From Porticoccaceae bacterium (GTDB taxonomy: Bacteria; Pseudomonadota; Gammaproteobacteria; Pseudomonadales; Porticoccaceae), in contig DLXZ01000039.1 of NCBI GenBank assembly GCA_003448675.1, positions 838 through 14,613 on the forward strand: a stretch of 13,776 bases of DNA, written 5' to 3'. Below are positions 1 to 7,511 of this stretch, one piece after another. Each line of letters starts with the position of its first letter. The first letter of the stretch is position 1. Under the pieces are notes generated by a model. It was not told the origin of the DNA. It did not search any database and saw nothing but the letters and a program-made list of their open reading frames with translations. The position numbers and the translations under genes were made by a program.

Positions 1-1
1 C

Positions 2-445
2 GATCAGCGCGGCTTCGTTTTTTACACCAATCTGAATAGCCACAAGGCGCGCGATATTGCGAGCAATCCGCAAGTCAGCCTGCACTTTCCCTGGTTTTTT
101 CTCGACCGCCAGGTTGCGGTCAGTGGCATTGCCGAGCAGGTTTCTCGGGATGAAGTGGACAACTACTTTGCAACGCGACCGCGAGACAGTCAGCTCGCCG
201 CGTGGGCATCCGATCAAAGCGCGCCGTTAGCTTCGCGCGCGGAATTGGAAACAAGGTTTGAACGCTTTGACGACCAGTTCATTGATCGCGAGATCCCGGC
301 GCCGGATTTCTGGGGCGGTTTCCGCATCAAGCCGGTCGAATTTCAGTTTTGGCAAGGGGGGCCACGACGCCTGCACGACCGCTTCCGGTACCTGCCGGCA
401 GGTGGCGGCAGCGACGACTGGAAAATTACCCGCCTGGCGCCATAA
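2..445 (+). CDS. pdxH: Pyridoxamine 5'-phosphate oxidase, C-terminal part (5' truncated by window edge)
   Basis: This enzyme oxidises pyridoxine or pyridoxamine 5'-phosphate to pyridoxal 5'-phosphate with FMN and oxygen, in the cytoplasmic vitamin B6 synthesis and salvage pathway. The open frame enters from the left edge and gives 147 codons before TAA. The family is usually about 210-220 residues, so roughly the first 70 are outside the window. Visible family landmarks, in order, are RGFVFYTNLNS (FMN phosphate region), FPW...RQV, the strongly conserved RPRDSQ followed by AWASDQS, WGGFRI, FWQGG and RLHDRFRY (Arg and His contacting the substrate phosphate and ring), ending in ITRLAP, very close to the E. 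coli C-terminus. One small difference is Gln where the family usually has Glu just before FWQG. A methionine inside the fragment (position 155) is not the real start, because homology continues well upstream of it. A 95-base gap without an obvious terminator separates it from the next gene. Confidence 0.96.
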   Translation, partial: DQRGFVFYTNLNSHKARDIASNPQVSLHFPWFFLDRQVAVSGIAEQVSRDEVDNYFATRPRDSQLAAWASDQSAPLASRAELETRFERFDDQFIDREIPAPDFWGGFRIKPVEFQFWQGGPRRLHDRFRYLPAGGGSDDWKITRLAP

Positions 446-540
446 TTAACGCAACGCGGAGCGTGCCCCGGCTGGGTTGACTGTGCCTGAACCACCGCCG
501 ACTCGACTTCGTACCGACACTGTGTCATCAGGAATACTCT

Positions 541-1242
541 ATGGCTAAACCCGTCTGTGTCGTGGCCGGGGTCGGACCCGGCAACGGCCTCGCAATCAGC
601 CAGCGCTTTGCCCAGGCTGACTACCAGATCGCTATGCTGGCTCGGCAGGAGAGCACGCTTGAACCCCTGCAAGCGCAGGTGGCAAACTCGATGGCACTAC
701 CCTGTGATCTCACCGAATCCCGCGACATCGCCGCAACATTTGCCCGAGTCAAGGCCGAGCTCGGCCCTCCGGATGTTCTAATCTACAACGCAGGTTCAGG
801 CCTGTTCGGGGCGCCACTGGACACCCGGCCTGAGGATTTCACCACCGCCTGGCGCGTCAACGCGCTGGGTTTACTATTGTCCGCCCAGCAGGTGGCGCCC
901 GATATGATCTCGCGCGGTGGCGGTAGCATTATCGTCACCGGCGCGACAGCATCTTTACGCGGCGGCGCCAACTTTACGGCATTTGCCTCAGCCAAAGCCG
1001 CCCAGCGCAATCTGGCGCAATCACTGTCCCGGTCGCTGGGTCCGCAGGGCGTGCATGTTGCGCTGGTCATCGTCGACGGTATCATCGACACACCGCGTAC
1101 CCGGGAACTTTTCGGGGACAAACCGGATGCCACCTACCTCAAGCCAGCGGCGATTGCCGACTCTGTTTTCCAGATCAGCGCACAGGATCGCTCGGCCTGG
1201 ACATTCGAACTCGACCTACGGCCATCCGGCGAAGCGTGGTAA
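541..1242 (+). CDS. SDR-family protein with replaced catalytic Ser and Tyr
   Basis: A 233-residue Rossmann-fold protein of the short-chain dehydrogenase/reductase superfamily, expected to be cytoplasmic and to bind NAD(P). The nucleotide-binding glycines are present as G10-xxx-G14-N-G16, the NAG motif is at 83-85, and the structural or catalytic Asn is at 107 (RVNALG). Arg35 after the second strand would fit a preference for NADP(H); this is an inference. The usual YxxxK motif reads FASAK at 148-152, so the catalytic Tyr is Phe148 while Lys152 is kept. Aligning the preceding strand puts Ala135 where the catalytic Ser normally lies. The downstream segment GVHVALVIVDGIIDTP is typical of a subgroup of bacterial SDRs. 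The start is supported by a CAGGAA ribosome site 6 bases upstream. Length is normal for classical SDRs. Whether it is a reductase with altered chemistry or a non-catalytic binding protein cannot be told; the substrate is unknown. Confidence 0.9.
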   Translation: MAKPVCVVAGVGPGNGLAISQRFAQADYQIAMLARQESTLEPLQAQVANSMALPCDLTESRDIAATFARVKAELGPPDVLIYNAGSGLFGAPLDTRPEDFTTAWRVNALGLLLSAQQVAPDMISRGGGSIIVTGATASLRGGANFTAFASAKAAQRNLAQSLSRSLGPQGVHVALVIVDGIIDTPRTRELFGDKPDATYLKPAAIADSVFQISAQDRSAWTFELDLRPSGEAW

Positions 1243-1306
1243 ATCAGTGGGCAGAGCCTGACTGAAACACGCGATTACGCCCCATCAAACCGGCATTGGA
1301 AATATC

Positions 1307-1963
1307 ATGACCACCTTGCATTTTATACGCCACGGCGAAACTGACTGGAACGCTGAGGGCAGAATACAGGGACAAAAAGAATCGGTGCTTAGTGAACAGG
1401 GACGGCGGCAGGCGGCCGACTTACGACAGCGCTTGCGGCACTGTAACTTTGACCGGATATATTCCAGCACCAGTCAGCGCACCAGACAGACTGCGGAAAT
1501 CGCATTTGGCCATCTCCCGGGGCAGGTAACATTCCTGGATTCACTGCGCGAAATCTATCTGGCCCGCTGGGAGGGTTATCTATATGCCGAAATTGAGGCC
1601 AGTGATCCGGAAGCAATTTTCGCCTTCCGCAATACACCACACGAATTCAATGTCGAAGGGGCAGAGACCTTCCACGATTTGCAACAACGCGCGCTCACGG
1701 CGGTCGCCAACATCATCGATGAATGCGCGGGCCAGAGCGTGGTGATCGTCAGTCACGGCGCCTGGATCAAATCGGTTATCAGCCATTACGAAGGGCGCCC
1801 TTTGAGCCGGTTCTGGGAGCCGCCGCGCATGCACAATTGCTGCCACAGTATTATCCATATCCCGGTTAATGGCGATAAACCACGGATTATTCGCTATGCT
1901 GACAACGACCTGGGCTACAACGCACCGGGCACCGAAAACGAGAGACTAAAACCGGCGCCCTAG
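1307..1963 (+). CDS. Histidine phosphatase superfamily protein (phosphoglycerate mutase-like)
   Basis: A 218-residue member of the two-histidine phosphatase superfamily, which includes cofactor-dependent phosphoglycerate mutase, alpha-ribazole phosphatase (CobC) and broad-specificity phosphatases. The signature RHGETDWN at 8-15 contains the nucleophilic His9 with Arg8. The second phosphate-binding Arg is in SQRTRQTAE (Arg58), the acid residue is Glu82 in LREIYLARWEG, and the second catalytic His is His150 in VIVSHGAWIK. All core residues are therefore present and an active phosphatase is likely. The length and short insertions look more like the small phosphatase branch than glycolytic mutase (about 250 residues). 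No cobalamin genes are nearby to support a CobC role, so the substrate is left open. The start has a TGGAA ribosome site 5 bases upstream. The gene follows the SDR gene by 64 bases and precedes the sulfotransferase by 85 bases on the same strand. Confidence 0.93.
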   Translation: MTTLHFIRHGETDWNAEGRIQGQKESVLSEQGRRQAADLRQRLRHCNFDRIYSSTSQRTRQTAEIAFGHLPGQVTFLDSLREIYLARWEGYLYAEIEASDPEAIFAFRNTPHEFNVEGAETFHDLQQRALTAVANIIDECAGQSVVIVSHGAWIKSVISHYEGRPLSRFWEPPRMHNCCHSIIHIPVNGDKPRIIRYADNDLGYNAPGTENERLKPAP

Positions 1964-2048
1964 AAGCTAGAACGGAAAACCGAGAGCAAAAAAGGGGCGC
2001 GCAAGCACCCGCAAGGGAATCGGCAAAATAACGAAATAAGGGGAAAAC

Positions 2049-2987
2049 ATGACGTCAGACAAACCACAGATACCGCAGCACACCAGGGTATATCAAAATC
2101 ACCATTTGGACAGTACGCGCTGGGATAACTTCAAGGTACGCGAAGACGACATCCTGGTGTGCACCTCCATGAAAAGCGGCACTACCTGGATGCAGCGTAT
2201 CGTCGCCCTGCTGATTTTTCAGGATCAGCAGCCCGAGCAATCCTTTCACGACATCTCCGTGTGGCTGGATATGCGTATCGCACCACTGGATGAAACCATG
2301 GCGGCCATCGAGGCTCAGACCCACCGCCGCTTTCTGAAAACCCATTCGGCGCTGGATGGTCTGCCTTATTACCCAGAAATGAAATACATCGTTATCGGTC
2401 GGGACGTCCGCGATGTCTTTATGTCGCTATGGAACCACGCCTCCAATTACACCAACGAATTCATTAACGTGCTTAACAACACGCCGGGCCGGGTTGGAGA
2501 ACCCTTTCCTCCCCTCTATAAAGACATCCACGACCTGTGGCATGTGTGGATCAACAAAGGCAGCTTCGACTGGGAAACCGACGGCTACCCCTTCTGGTCC
2601 CATCTGCATTTTGTCCAGTCCTGGTGGGAATACCGGCACCTGCCCAATATCTACTTGGTACATTTCAATGACCTGCTCAAAGACCTGGAAGGGGAAATGC
2701 GCAAAGTTGCGGACTTTCTGGATATCGAAGTCAGCGAGGAGCTGTGGCCCAGCCTGGTCGAACAGGCAACTTTTGACAGCATGAAAAATAATGCCAAAGC
2801 GCTGCTACCCGGGATTGATGGTATTTTTGCTGGCGGCGCCAAATCCTTTATTAACAAAGGCACCAATGGTCGCTGGAAAGGTGTGTTATCCGAGGATGAG
2901 TTAAAGGAATGTGATGCCGCGATTGCGCGAGCCCTGAGCCCGGACTGCGCAAATTGGTTGGAACACGGCGGCGTGGAAAACCTCTAA
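2049..2987 (+). CDS. PAPS-dependent sulfotransferase (Sulfotransfer_1 type)
   Basis: A 312-residue cytosolic-type sulfotransferase, expected to move the sulfuryl group from 3'-phosphoadenosine 5'-phosphosulfate (PAPS) to a hydroxyl or amine acceptor. Three family landmarks are clear. The 5'-phosphosulfate loop is SMKSGTTW at 40-47 (usually PKSGTTW). The catalytic base region is KTHSAL at 97-102, with His99. The 3'-phosphate-binding segment is IGRDVRDVFMSLWNH at 116-130, with Arg118 and Ser126. The C-terminal motif INKGTNGRWKGVL at 268-280 corresponds to the RKGxxGDWKN motif of eukaryotic SULTs. There is no signal peptide or membrane segment. The start has a strong AAGGGG ribosome site 5 bases upstream. 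The acyl-CoA synthetase gene begins 42 bases downstream, so the two are probably one transcript. The acceptor is unknown; steroid, aryl and lipid alcohols are all possible for this family. No PAPS-synthesis or PAP-removal gene is in the window. Confidence 0.95.
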   Translation: MTSDKPQIPQHTRVYQNHHLDSTRWDNFKVREDDILVCTSMKSGTTWMQRIVALLIFQDQQPEQSFHDISVWLDMRIAPLDETMAAIEAQTHRRFLKTHSALDGLPYYPEMKYIVIGRDVRDVFMSLWNHASNYTNEFINVLNNTPGRVGEPFPPLYKDIHDLWHVWINKGSFDWETDGYPFWSHLHFVQSWWEYRHLPNIYLVHFNDLLKDLEGEMRKVADFLDIEVSEELWPSLVEQATFDSMKNNAKALLPGIDGIFAGGAKSFINKGTNGRWKGVLSEDELKECDAAIARALSPDCANWLEHGGVENL

Positions 2988-3029
2988 GCGAGGGCTCCCA
3001 CAGACTAACACTGAATTTAGGAACCGAGC

Positions 3030-4616
3030 ATGGCCACTGAACTCGAGATCAACCTGATTCGCCGCATTGCGGTGGGCGACATCCTGCGCCGTCGCGCCAC
3101 GGACTGCGGCTATAACGAAGCCATGGTGGAATATATTGGCGACAAACGTCATGGCACCACCTACCAAAGCCTGAATGCGCGGGTTAACCAGCTGACTCAC
3201 GCCCTGCGCGCCAGCGGCCTCGTACAGGGCGACCGCATCGCCATTCTCGGCGCCAATACCAGCGAATTCGTTACTGCGCTGATGGCCTGTTTTAAAGGCG
3301 GTTTTGTCGCCGTACCGGTGAATTACGTACAAAATCCCCACGATGTGGAATACAACATCGAACATTCTGGCGCCCGAGCGATATTTGCCGACGCCCAGCT
3401 TCACGGGCTGGTCAGCGAAATCGCCAGCAGTATCGACCGGGATTTTGTTCTGGTCACCCTGTCCGGTGAAACCAGTAACGGCTTTGCCGATTTCGAAACA
3501 TTTCTGGCTGGCCAGTCAAGCGAGGAAATCGAGGACATCATTATCCACGACGATGACCTCGCCCAGATCATGTATACCAGTGGCACCACGGCCAAGCCCA
3601 AAGGTGTCATGCTGTCCCATAAGAATCTGTACATCGCCACGCTTAATACCGTAATCAGTATCGGCGCCAACAAGGATCAACTTGTGACGGCGGCGGTGCT
3701 TCCAGCTTTTCATATCACTGCTGAGCTGTTCGTGCTGGTGGCCCTGCACTTCGGCTCCAAAGTGGTGCTGGTCAAGGGTTTTGATCCGGCCGCCATGCTA
3801 GAAACCATCGAAGCCGAGAAGCTACAATTTCTTATTCTGCTGCCGCTGATGTGGAAAGCTTTACTGGGGCACCCGCAACTGAACCAACACAACTACAGCA
3901 GTATGCAACTGGGGATGTACGGCATGGCGCCTATGGATGCGCCGACGTTGGAAAAGCTCGGGGAAGTCTTCGGCTGCCCCTTTATCACTGGCTCGGGACA
4001 AACCGAAATCAACGGCGTAGCCACCATCATGGATGCCCAATGGGCAGCGGTGAAAGAGGGCAACATCTGGGGCGACGGCTCCGCCACCACCGATCAGGCC
4101 GTCATGGACGATCAGGGCAATCTGCTACCAGCGGGAGAAATTGGCGAAGTCGTGTGGCGCAGCCCCCAGACCATGCTCGGCTACTACCGCAACAAGGAAG
4201 CCACTGACGAGGCCCAGGCTCATGGCTGGCACCACTCCGGCGACATTGGTTTCCTGGACGACGATCGACAGTTTCATTTCGTCGACCGAAAAAAGGACAT
4301 CGTCAAATCCGGGGGTGAAAACGTTTCCTCAGTTAAAGTGGAGCGCACCATCCTCGCCTATCCCGGTGTTGCCAATGTCGGCGTCATCGGCCTACCTCAT
4401 ACGCACTGGGGCGAGGCGGTCACCGCCGTGGTCGCCCGCGAGGCCAACACCGACCTGGACGAACAGGCCATTATCGAGCACTGCAAACGGGAACTGGGTG
4501 GCTTCGAGGTGCCGAAAAAAATCATCATCCTCGACCAGCTGCCCATGACCGCCACCGGCAAGGTGAAAAAGCATTTATTGCGACAGGAATACGCTGAAGC
4601 CTTTACTGGCGCTTAA
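3030..4616 (+). CDS. AMP-forming acyl-CoA synthetase (class I adenylate-forming enzyme)
   Basis: A 528-residue enzyme of the ANL superfamily that activates a carboxylate with ATP to an acyl-adenylate and then an acyl-CoA. Core motifs in order: the P-loop-like YTSGTTAKPKG at 182-192, GMYGMAP at 296-301, GSGQTE at 321-326 (usual YGxTE), SGD at 403-405, the hinge motif DRKKDIVKSGGENVSS at 419-434, and the C-terminal catalytic lysine in TATGKVKKH (Lys511). The N-terminal domain (about 1-418) and the small mobile domain (about 419-528) are both complete. The length fits medium or long-chain and aromatic acyl-CoA ligases; the chain or ring specificity cannot be assigned, so fadD is not used. The unusual Ser322 replaces the aromatic residue that commonly packs on the adenine. 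The start has an AGGAA site 6 bases upstream. It lies 42 bases after the sulfotransferase gene and converges on trkH with only 14 bases between the stop codons. Confidence 0.95.
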   Translation: MATELEINLIRRIAVGDILRRRATDCGYNEAMVEYIGDKRHGTTYQSLNARVNQLTHALRASGLVQGDRIAILGANTSEFVTALMACFKGGFVAVPVNYVQNPHDVEYNIEHSGARAIFADAQLHGLVSEIASSIDRDFVLVTLSGETSNGFADFETFLAGQSSEEIEDIIIHDDDLAQIMYTSGTTAKPKGVMLSHKNLYIATLNTVISIGANKDQLVTAAVLPAFHITAELFVLVALHFGSKVVLVKGFDPAAMLETIEAEKLQFLILLPLMWKALLGHPQLNQHNYSSMQLGMYGMAPMDAPTLEKLGEVFGCPFITGSGQTEINGVATIMDAQWAAVKEGNIWGDGSATTDQAVMDDQGNLLPAGEIGEVVWRSPQTMLGYYRNKEATDEAQAHGWHHSGDIGFLDDDRQFHFVDRKKDIVKSGGENVSSVKVERTILAYPGVANVGVIGLPHTHWGEAVTAVVAREANTDLDEQAIIEHCKRELGGFEVPKKIIILDQLPMTATGKVKKHLLRQEYAEAFTGA

Positions 4617-4626
4617 TGGCATAGAC

Positions 4627-4640
4627 GCGGCTAGCGCCGC
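4627..4640. other. Short GC-rich hairpin at the junction of convergent genes
   Basis: GCGGC at 4627-4631 and GCCGC at 4636-4640 form a five-pair stem around a TAGC loop, covering part of the 14-base gap between the convergent stop codons and the last codons of trkH. A second pairing, CTGGCG at 4606-4611 with CGCCAG at 4638-4643, would compete with it. Neither strand has a T-run after the stem, so a classical rho-independent terminator is not supported. It could still slow polymerase or protect 3' ends. Confidence 0.3.
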
Positions 4641-6079
4641 CAGAACATGGGTGTAAACAACACCAGTAAGGTGAAGATTTCCAACCTGCCCAGCAACATG
4701 CCGCCGGCCAGCACCCATTTGGCGACGTCGTTGATGCCCGCGTAGTTGGCGGCTACGTCACCCAGGCCGGGACCCAGATTATTCAGCGAGGCGGTGGTGG
4801 CCGACCAGGCGGTGACATAGTCCAGCCCCAGAGCCAGCAAAACCAGCACAATGCCGTAGAACACCGCCATGTAGACGCCAAAAAAGGCCCAGATGGCGTC
4901 GGTGACGCGGCTGTCGACAATACGGTTGCCAACTTTCAGGGGAATTACCGCGTTGGGATGAATCAGCCTCTGGATAGCCCGCAGGGACTGCTTGCCCAGA
5001 ATCATCATCCGACCGATCTTGATACCGCCACCGGTTGAGCCCGCGCAAGCGCCAAAAAAGGACAGAAAGATCATCGTATAAGGCAGCACACTGGGCCACT
5101 GACTGTAGTCTGTGGTGGCAAAGCCGGTGGTGGTCATTAGCGAAACCAGCTGGAACACGCCGTAGGAAAGGCTATCAGCCAGGTTATATACCTCGGCAAA
5201 ATACAGATAACCACAAACGATGAAGATGCCGCCCAGTAGCATGGTCAGGTACAGGCGGGTTTCGGCATCCTTGAGATAAGCAAGCGGGTTTTTCCGGTTC
5301 CAGGCCAGGAAGTGTAGTCCGAAATTCATACCCGCCAGAATCATAAAAAATATGCAGATAGCATTGATCAGGGCGCTATCGAAGTAACCCATGCTGGCGT
5401 CGTGGGTGGAAAAACCGCCGATCGCCACCGTCGAAAAGCTGTGGCCAATGGCATCAAAGGCGCTCATCCCCGCAAACCAGTAGCTGAAGCCACAGGCGAG
5501 GGTGAGAACCACATAGATCAGAAACAGAGCCTTGGCGGTCTGGGTTATACGCGGGGTTAATTTGTTATCCTTGACGTGCCCCGCTGCCTCGGTTCGATAA
5601 AGCTGCACACCCCCGAGGCCGAGCATGGGCATAATCGCCACCGCAATGACCACGATACCGATACCCCCCAACCATTGCAGTTGCTGGCGGTAATAAAGAA
5701 TTGACCGAGGCAGCGCATCCAGCCCGCTTATCACCGTGGCCCCGGTGGTGGTCAGGCCGCTGATGGATTCAAACACCGCGTCCGCGACACTCAGCTGCAA
5801 AGGATCTACCAGCATCAGAGGTAAGGCGCCGATCAAGCCCAGGGTCAACCAGAACAGGACGGTAACCAGAAAGCCATCGCGAGTACGCAAATCCGCTTGA
5901 CTACGACTGTTGGGCAACCAGACCAGCATACCGATCGAAAAGGTAATGGCGAAGGCCAGGAAAAAAGCCTGCTGGGTGCTTTCCCCGTATATCATCGCCA
6001 CCACAATGGGCGGCAGCAGAGTGATGCTGAACAGCATCAACAAGAGACCGAGGATGCGGGCTATAACCGAAAAGTGCAT
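4631..6079 (-). CDS. trkH: Trk potassium uptake system membrane subunit TrkH
   Basis: A 482-residue inner-membrane protein, the potassium-conducting subunit of the Trk system, working with the TrkA gating ring. Like other SKT-family transporters it has four repeats of membrane helix, pore loop, membrane helix. The four pore loops can be read: TTTGATV around 110-116 (Gly113), AIGGFST around 219-225 (Gly221), TTTGFAT around 316-322 (Gly319) and NNLGPG around 433-438 (Gly436), each with the central glycine expected of the selectivity filter. Two extra N-terminal hydrophobic helices (about 7-55) and the conserved GACAGSTGGGIKIGR segment (343-357) are also typical. Length is close to E. coli TrkH (483). 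Its ATG overlaps the trkA stop as TGATG, a one-base overlap that suggests translational coupling. It is the last gene of the minus-strand set. E. coli keeps trkH away from trkA, whereas here the pair is adjacent. Confidence 0.98.
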   Translation of the reverse strand: MHFSVIARILGLLLMLFSITLLPPIVVAMIYGESTQQAFFLAFAITFSIGMLVWLPNSRSQADLRTRDGFLVTVLFWLTLGLIGALPLMLVDPLQLSVADAVFESISGLTTTGATVISGLDALPRSILYYRQQLQWLGGIGIVVIAVAIMPMLGLGGVQLYRTEAAGHVKDNKLTPRITQTAKALFLIYVVLTLACGFSYWFAGMSAFDAIGHSFSTVAIGGFSTHDASMGYFDSALINAICIFFMILAGMNFGLHFLAWNRKNPLAYLKDAETRLYLTMLLGGIFIVCGYLYFAEVYNLADSLSYGVFQLVSLMTTTGFATTDYSQWPSVLPYTMIFLSFFGACAGSTGGGIKIGRMMILGKQSLRAIQRLIHPNAVIPLKVGNRIVDSRVTDAIWAFFGVYMAVFYGIVLVLLALGLDYVTAWSATTASLNNLGPGLGDVAANYAGINDVAKWVLAGGMLLGRLEIFTLLVLFTPMFWRR

Positions 6080-7461
6080 CAGAAAAAAGTAAAACCCACC
6101 TGGAACAGTTTTTCCACGTCGCGGGTGTGCTGCTTGTCAATCAAAAATACGATAGCGTGGTCATCCTGCTCGATAACCGTATCATGATGGGTGATGATAA
6201 CCTTGCCATTGCGTACCAGGGCGCCGATAGTCGCCCCCGGCGGCAACCTGATATCTTCAATCGCCCTGCCCACTACTTTTGAGTTCTTGGTATCGCCATG
6301 GGCGACGATTTCCATCGCTTCAGCCACACCCCGGCGCAGGGCGTGCGCTTTCAGCGTGTCGCCACGACGCACGTGGGACAGCAAGCTGCTGGTGGTCGCC
6401 TGCTGGGGCGATATGGCGATATCAATCTCCGAGCCCTGCATCAAGTCAGCGTAAACCGGGTTGGTAATCAGCGTCATGACCTTGCGCGCGCCGAGGCGCT
6501 TGGCCAATAGCGATGCCATGATATTGACCTCATCATCGTTGGTAACCGCAAGAAACACATCGGTTTTATCGATATTTTCTTCCAGCAGTAATTCACGATT
6601 GGCGGCCTGCCCCTGGAGCACCACAGCCTTATTCAGGTTTTCAGCCAGGTATTCACCGCGCTGCACCGAAAACTCTATGACCTTGACGTTATACTCGTTT
6701 TCAAGCGCACTGGCGAGGCGTAAACCGATATTGCCGCCGCCGGCAATGATGATACGCCTATACGGCCTCTCATCGCGTTGCAGGAATTTCATCACCTTTC
6801 GCGTATCGGCCACGGCGGCGAGAAAAAAAACCTCGTCGCTCTCCTGAATCACAGTTTCCGCTTGCGGAACCAGTGGGCTACCCCTACGCCAGATGGCTGC
6901 GGCGCGGGCATCCACATTAGGCATCTGATCGCGGATTTCGACCAGACTTCTACCGACCAGCGGCCCCTTTTCCAGAGCGCGTACAGCCACCAACTGCACT
7001 GCCCCTTCGGCAAAGTTGAGTACTTGGAGGGTACCTGGATGGTTAATTAAGTGGCAGATGTATTCCGTAACCACTTGTTCCGGCGTAATCAACACGTCCA
7101 CCGGCACATTGGTGTCATTAAAGAGCTTGTCGCGGAAAGCGCTGTCAGTGTAGTTGCCAGCCCGCACCCGCGCTATCTTTGTCGGGGTGCGAAACAGGGA
7201 ATGTGCCACCTGGCAGGCCATCATGTTCAATTCGTCGCTGTTGGTCACTGCCACCAACATATCGGCATCTTCAATACCGGCCGCCACCAACACATCGGGG
7301 TGTGAGCCATAGCCGTTGACCGTGCGGATATCGAGGCGTTCCTGCAGCTCCCGCAGACACTCCGTCTGGGGGTCGATGACGGTTATGTCGTTGGCTTCGT
7401 TAGCGAGGTTCTCGGCCAGTGTTCCCCCTACCTGTCCCCCCCCGACAATGACGATTTTCAT
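6079..7461 (-). CDS. trkA: Trk system potassium uptake protein TrkA (NAD-binding gating subunit)
   Basis: A 460-residue cytoplasmic peripheral protein that binds NAD(H) and adenine nucleotides and controls opening of TrkH. It is a duplicated RCK protein. The first Rossmann domain starts with VIVGGGQVGGTLAENL (4-19) and carries the acidic end of strand two at VIDPQ (28-32). A first RCK_C domain follows at about 145-220. The second Rossmann domain starts with IIIAGGGNIGLRLA (237-250), and the second RCK_C domain is at about 370-455. The duplication and length match E. coli TrkA (458). It lies 52 bases after rsmB in the direction of transcription and overlaps trkH by one base. The ribosome site is a modest CAGG about 9 bases before the ATG. 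The gene order rsmB-trkA is shared with E. coli and Pseudomonas. Confidence 0.98.
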   Translation of the reverse strand: MKIVIVGGGQVGGTLAENLANEANDITVIDPQTECLRELQERLDIRTVNGYGSHPDVLVAAGIEDADMLVAVTNSDELNMMACQVAHSLFRTPTKIARVRAGNYTDSAFRDKLFNDTNVPVDVLITPEQVVTEYICHLINHPGTLQVLNFAEGAVQLVAVRALEKGPLVGRSLVEIRDQMPNVDARAAAIWRRGSPLVPQAETVIQESDEVFFLAAVADTRKVMKFLQRDERPYRRIIIAGGGNIGLRLASALENEYNVKVIEFSVQRGEYLAENLNKAVVLQGQAANRELLLEENIDKTDVFLAVTNDDEVNIMASLLAKRLGARKVMTLITNPVYADLMQGSEIDIAISPQQATTSSLLSHVRRGDTLKAHALRRGVAEAMEIVAHGDTKNSKVVGRAIEDIRLPPGATIGALVRNGKVIITHHDTVIEQDDHAIVFLIDKQHTRDVEKLFQVGFTFF

Positions 7462-7478
7462 ACTGGCTTAACCTGCTA

Positions 7479-7511
7479 GTCCGCCTCGGACAGGCCTCAC
7501 GAGGTGACCTG
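7479..7511 (-). other. Two small stem-loops in the rsmB-trkA intercistronic gap
   Basis: In the gap between rsmB and trkA, GTCCG (7479-7483) and CGGAC (7487-7491) form a perfect five-pair stem with a CCT loop. Beside it, CAGG (7491-7494) with CCTG (7508-7511), and inside that CCTC with GAGG, form a second, weaker stem; the two share base 7491. No T-run follows on the minus strand, so this is not a standard terminator. Roles in RNA processing or in partial separation of expression of trkA from the translation genes are possible but not shown. Confidence 0.3.

Noticed and set aside
343..672. 109-codon minus-strand frame covering the pdxH-SDR gap
   Set aside because: It overlaps the conserved C-terminus of PdxH and the nucleotide-binding start of the SDR gene; no recognisable motif.
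1307..1963. Naming the histidine phosphatase cobC or gpmA
   Set aside because: The motifs are shared across the superfamily, no cobalamin genes are present, and the length does not fit glycolytic phosphoglycerate mutase.
2049..2987. Possibility that the histidine phosphatase next door recycles the sulfotransferase product PAP
   Set aside because: PAP is normally hydrolysed by CysQ/inositol-phosphatase-like enzymes, a different fold; nothing in the sequence supports the link.
2901..3404. 167-codon minus-strand frame opposite the sulfotransferase end and the synthetase start
   Set aside because: It spans two well-supported genes on the other strand and has no family motif or ribosome site support.
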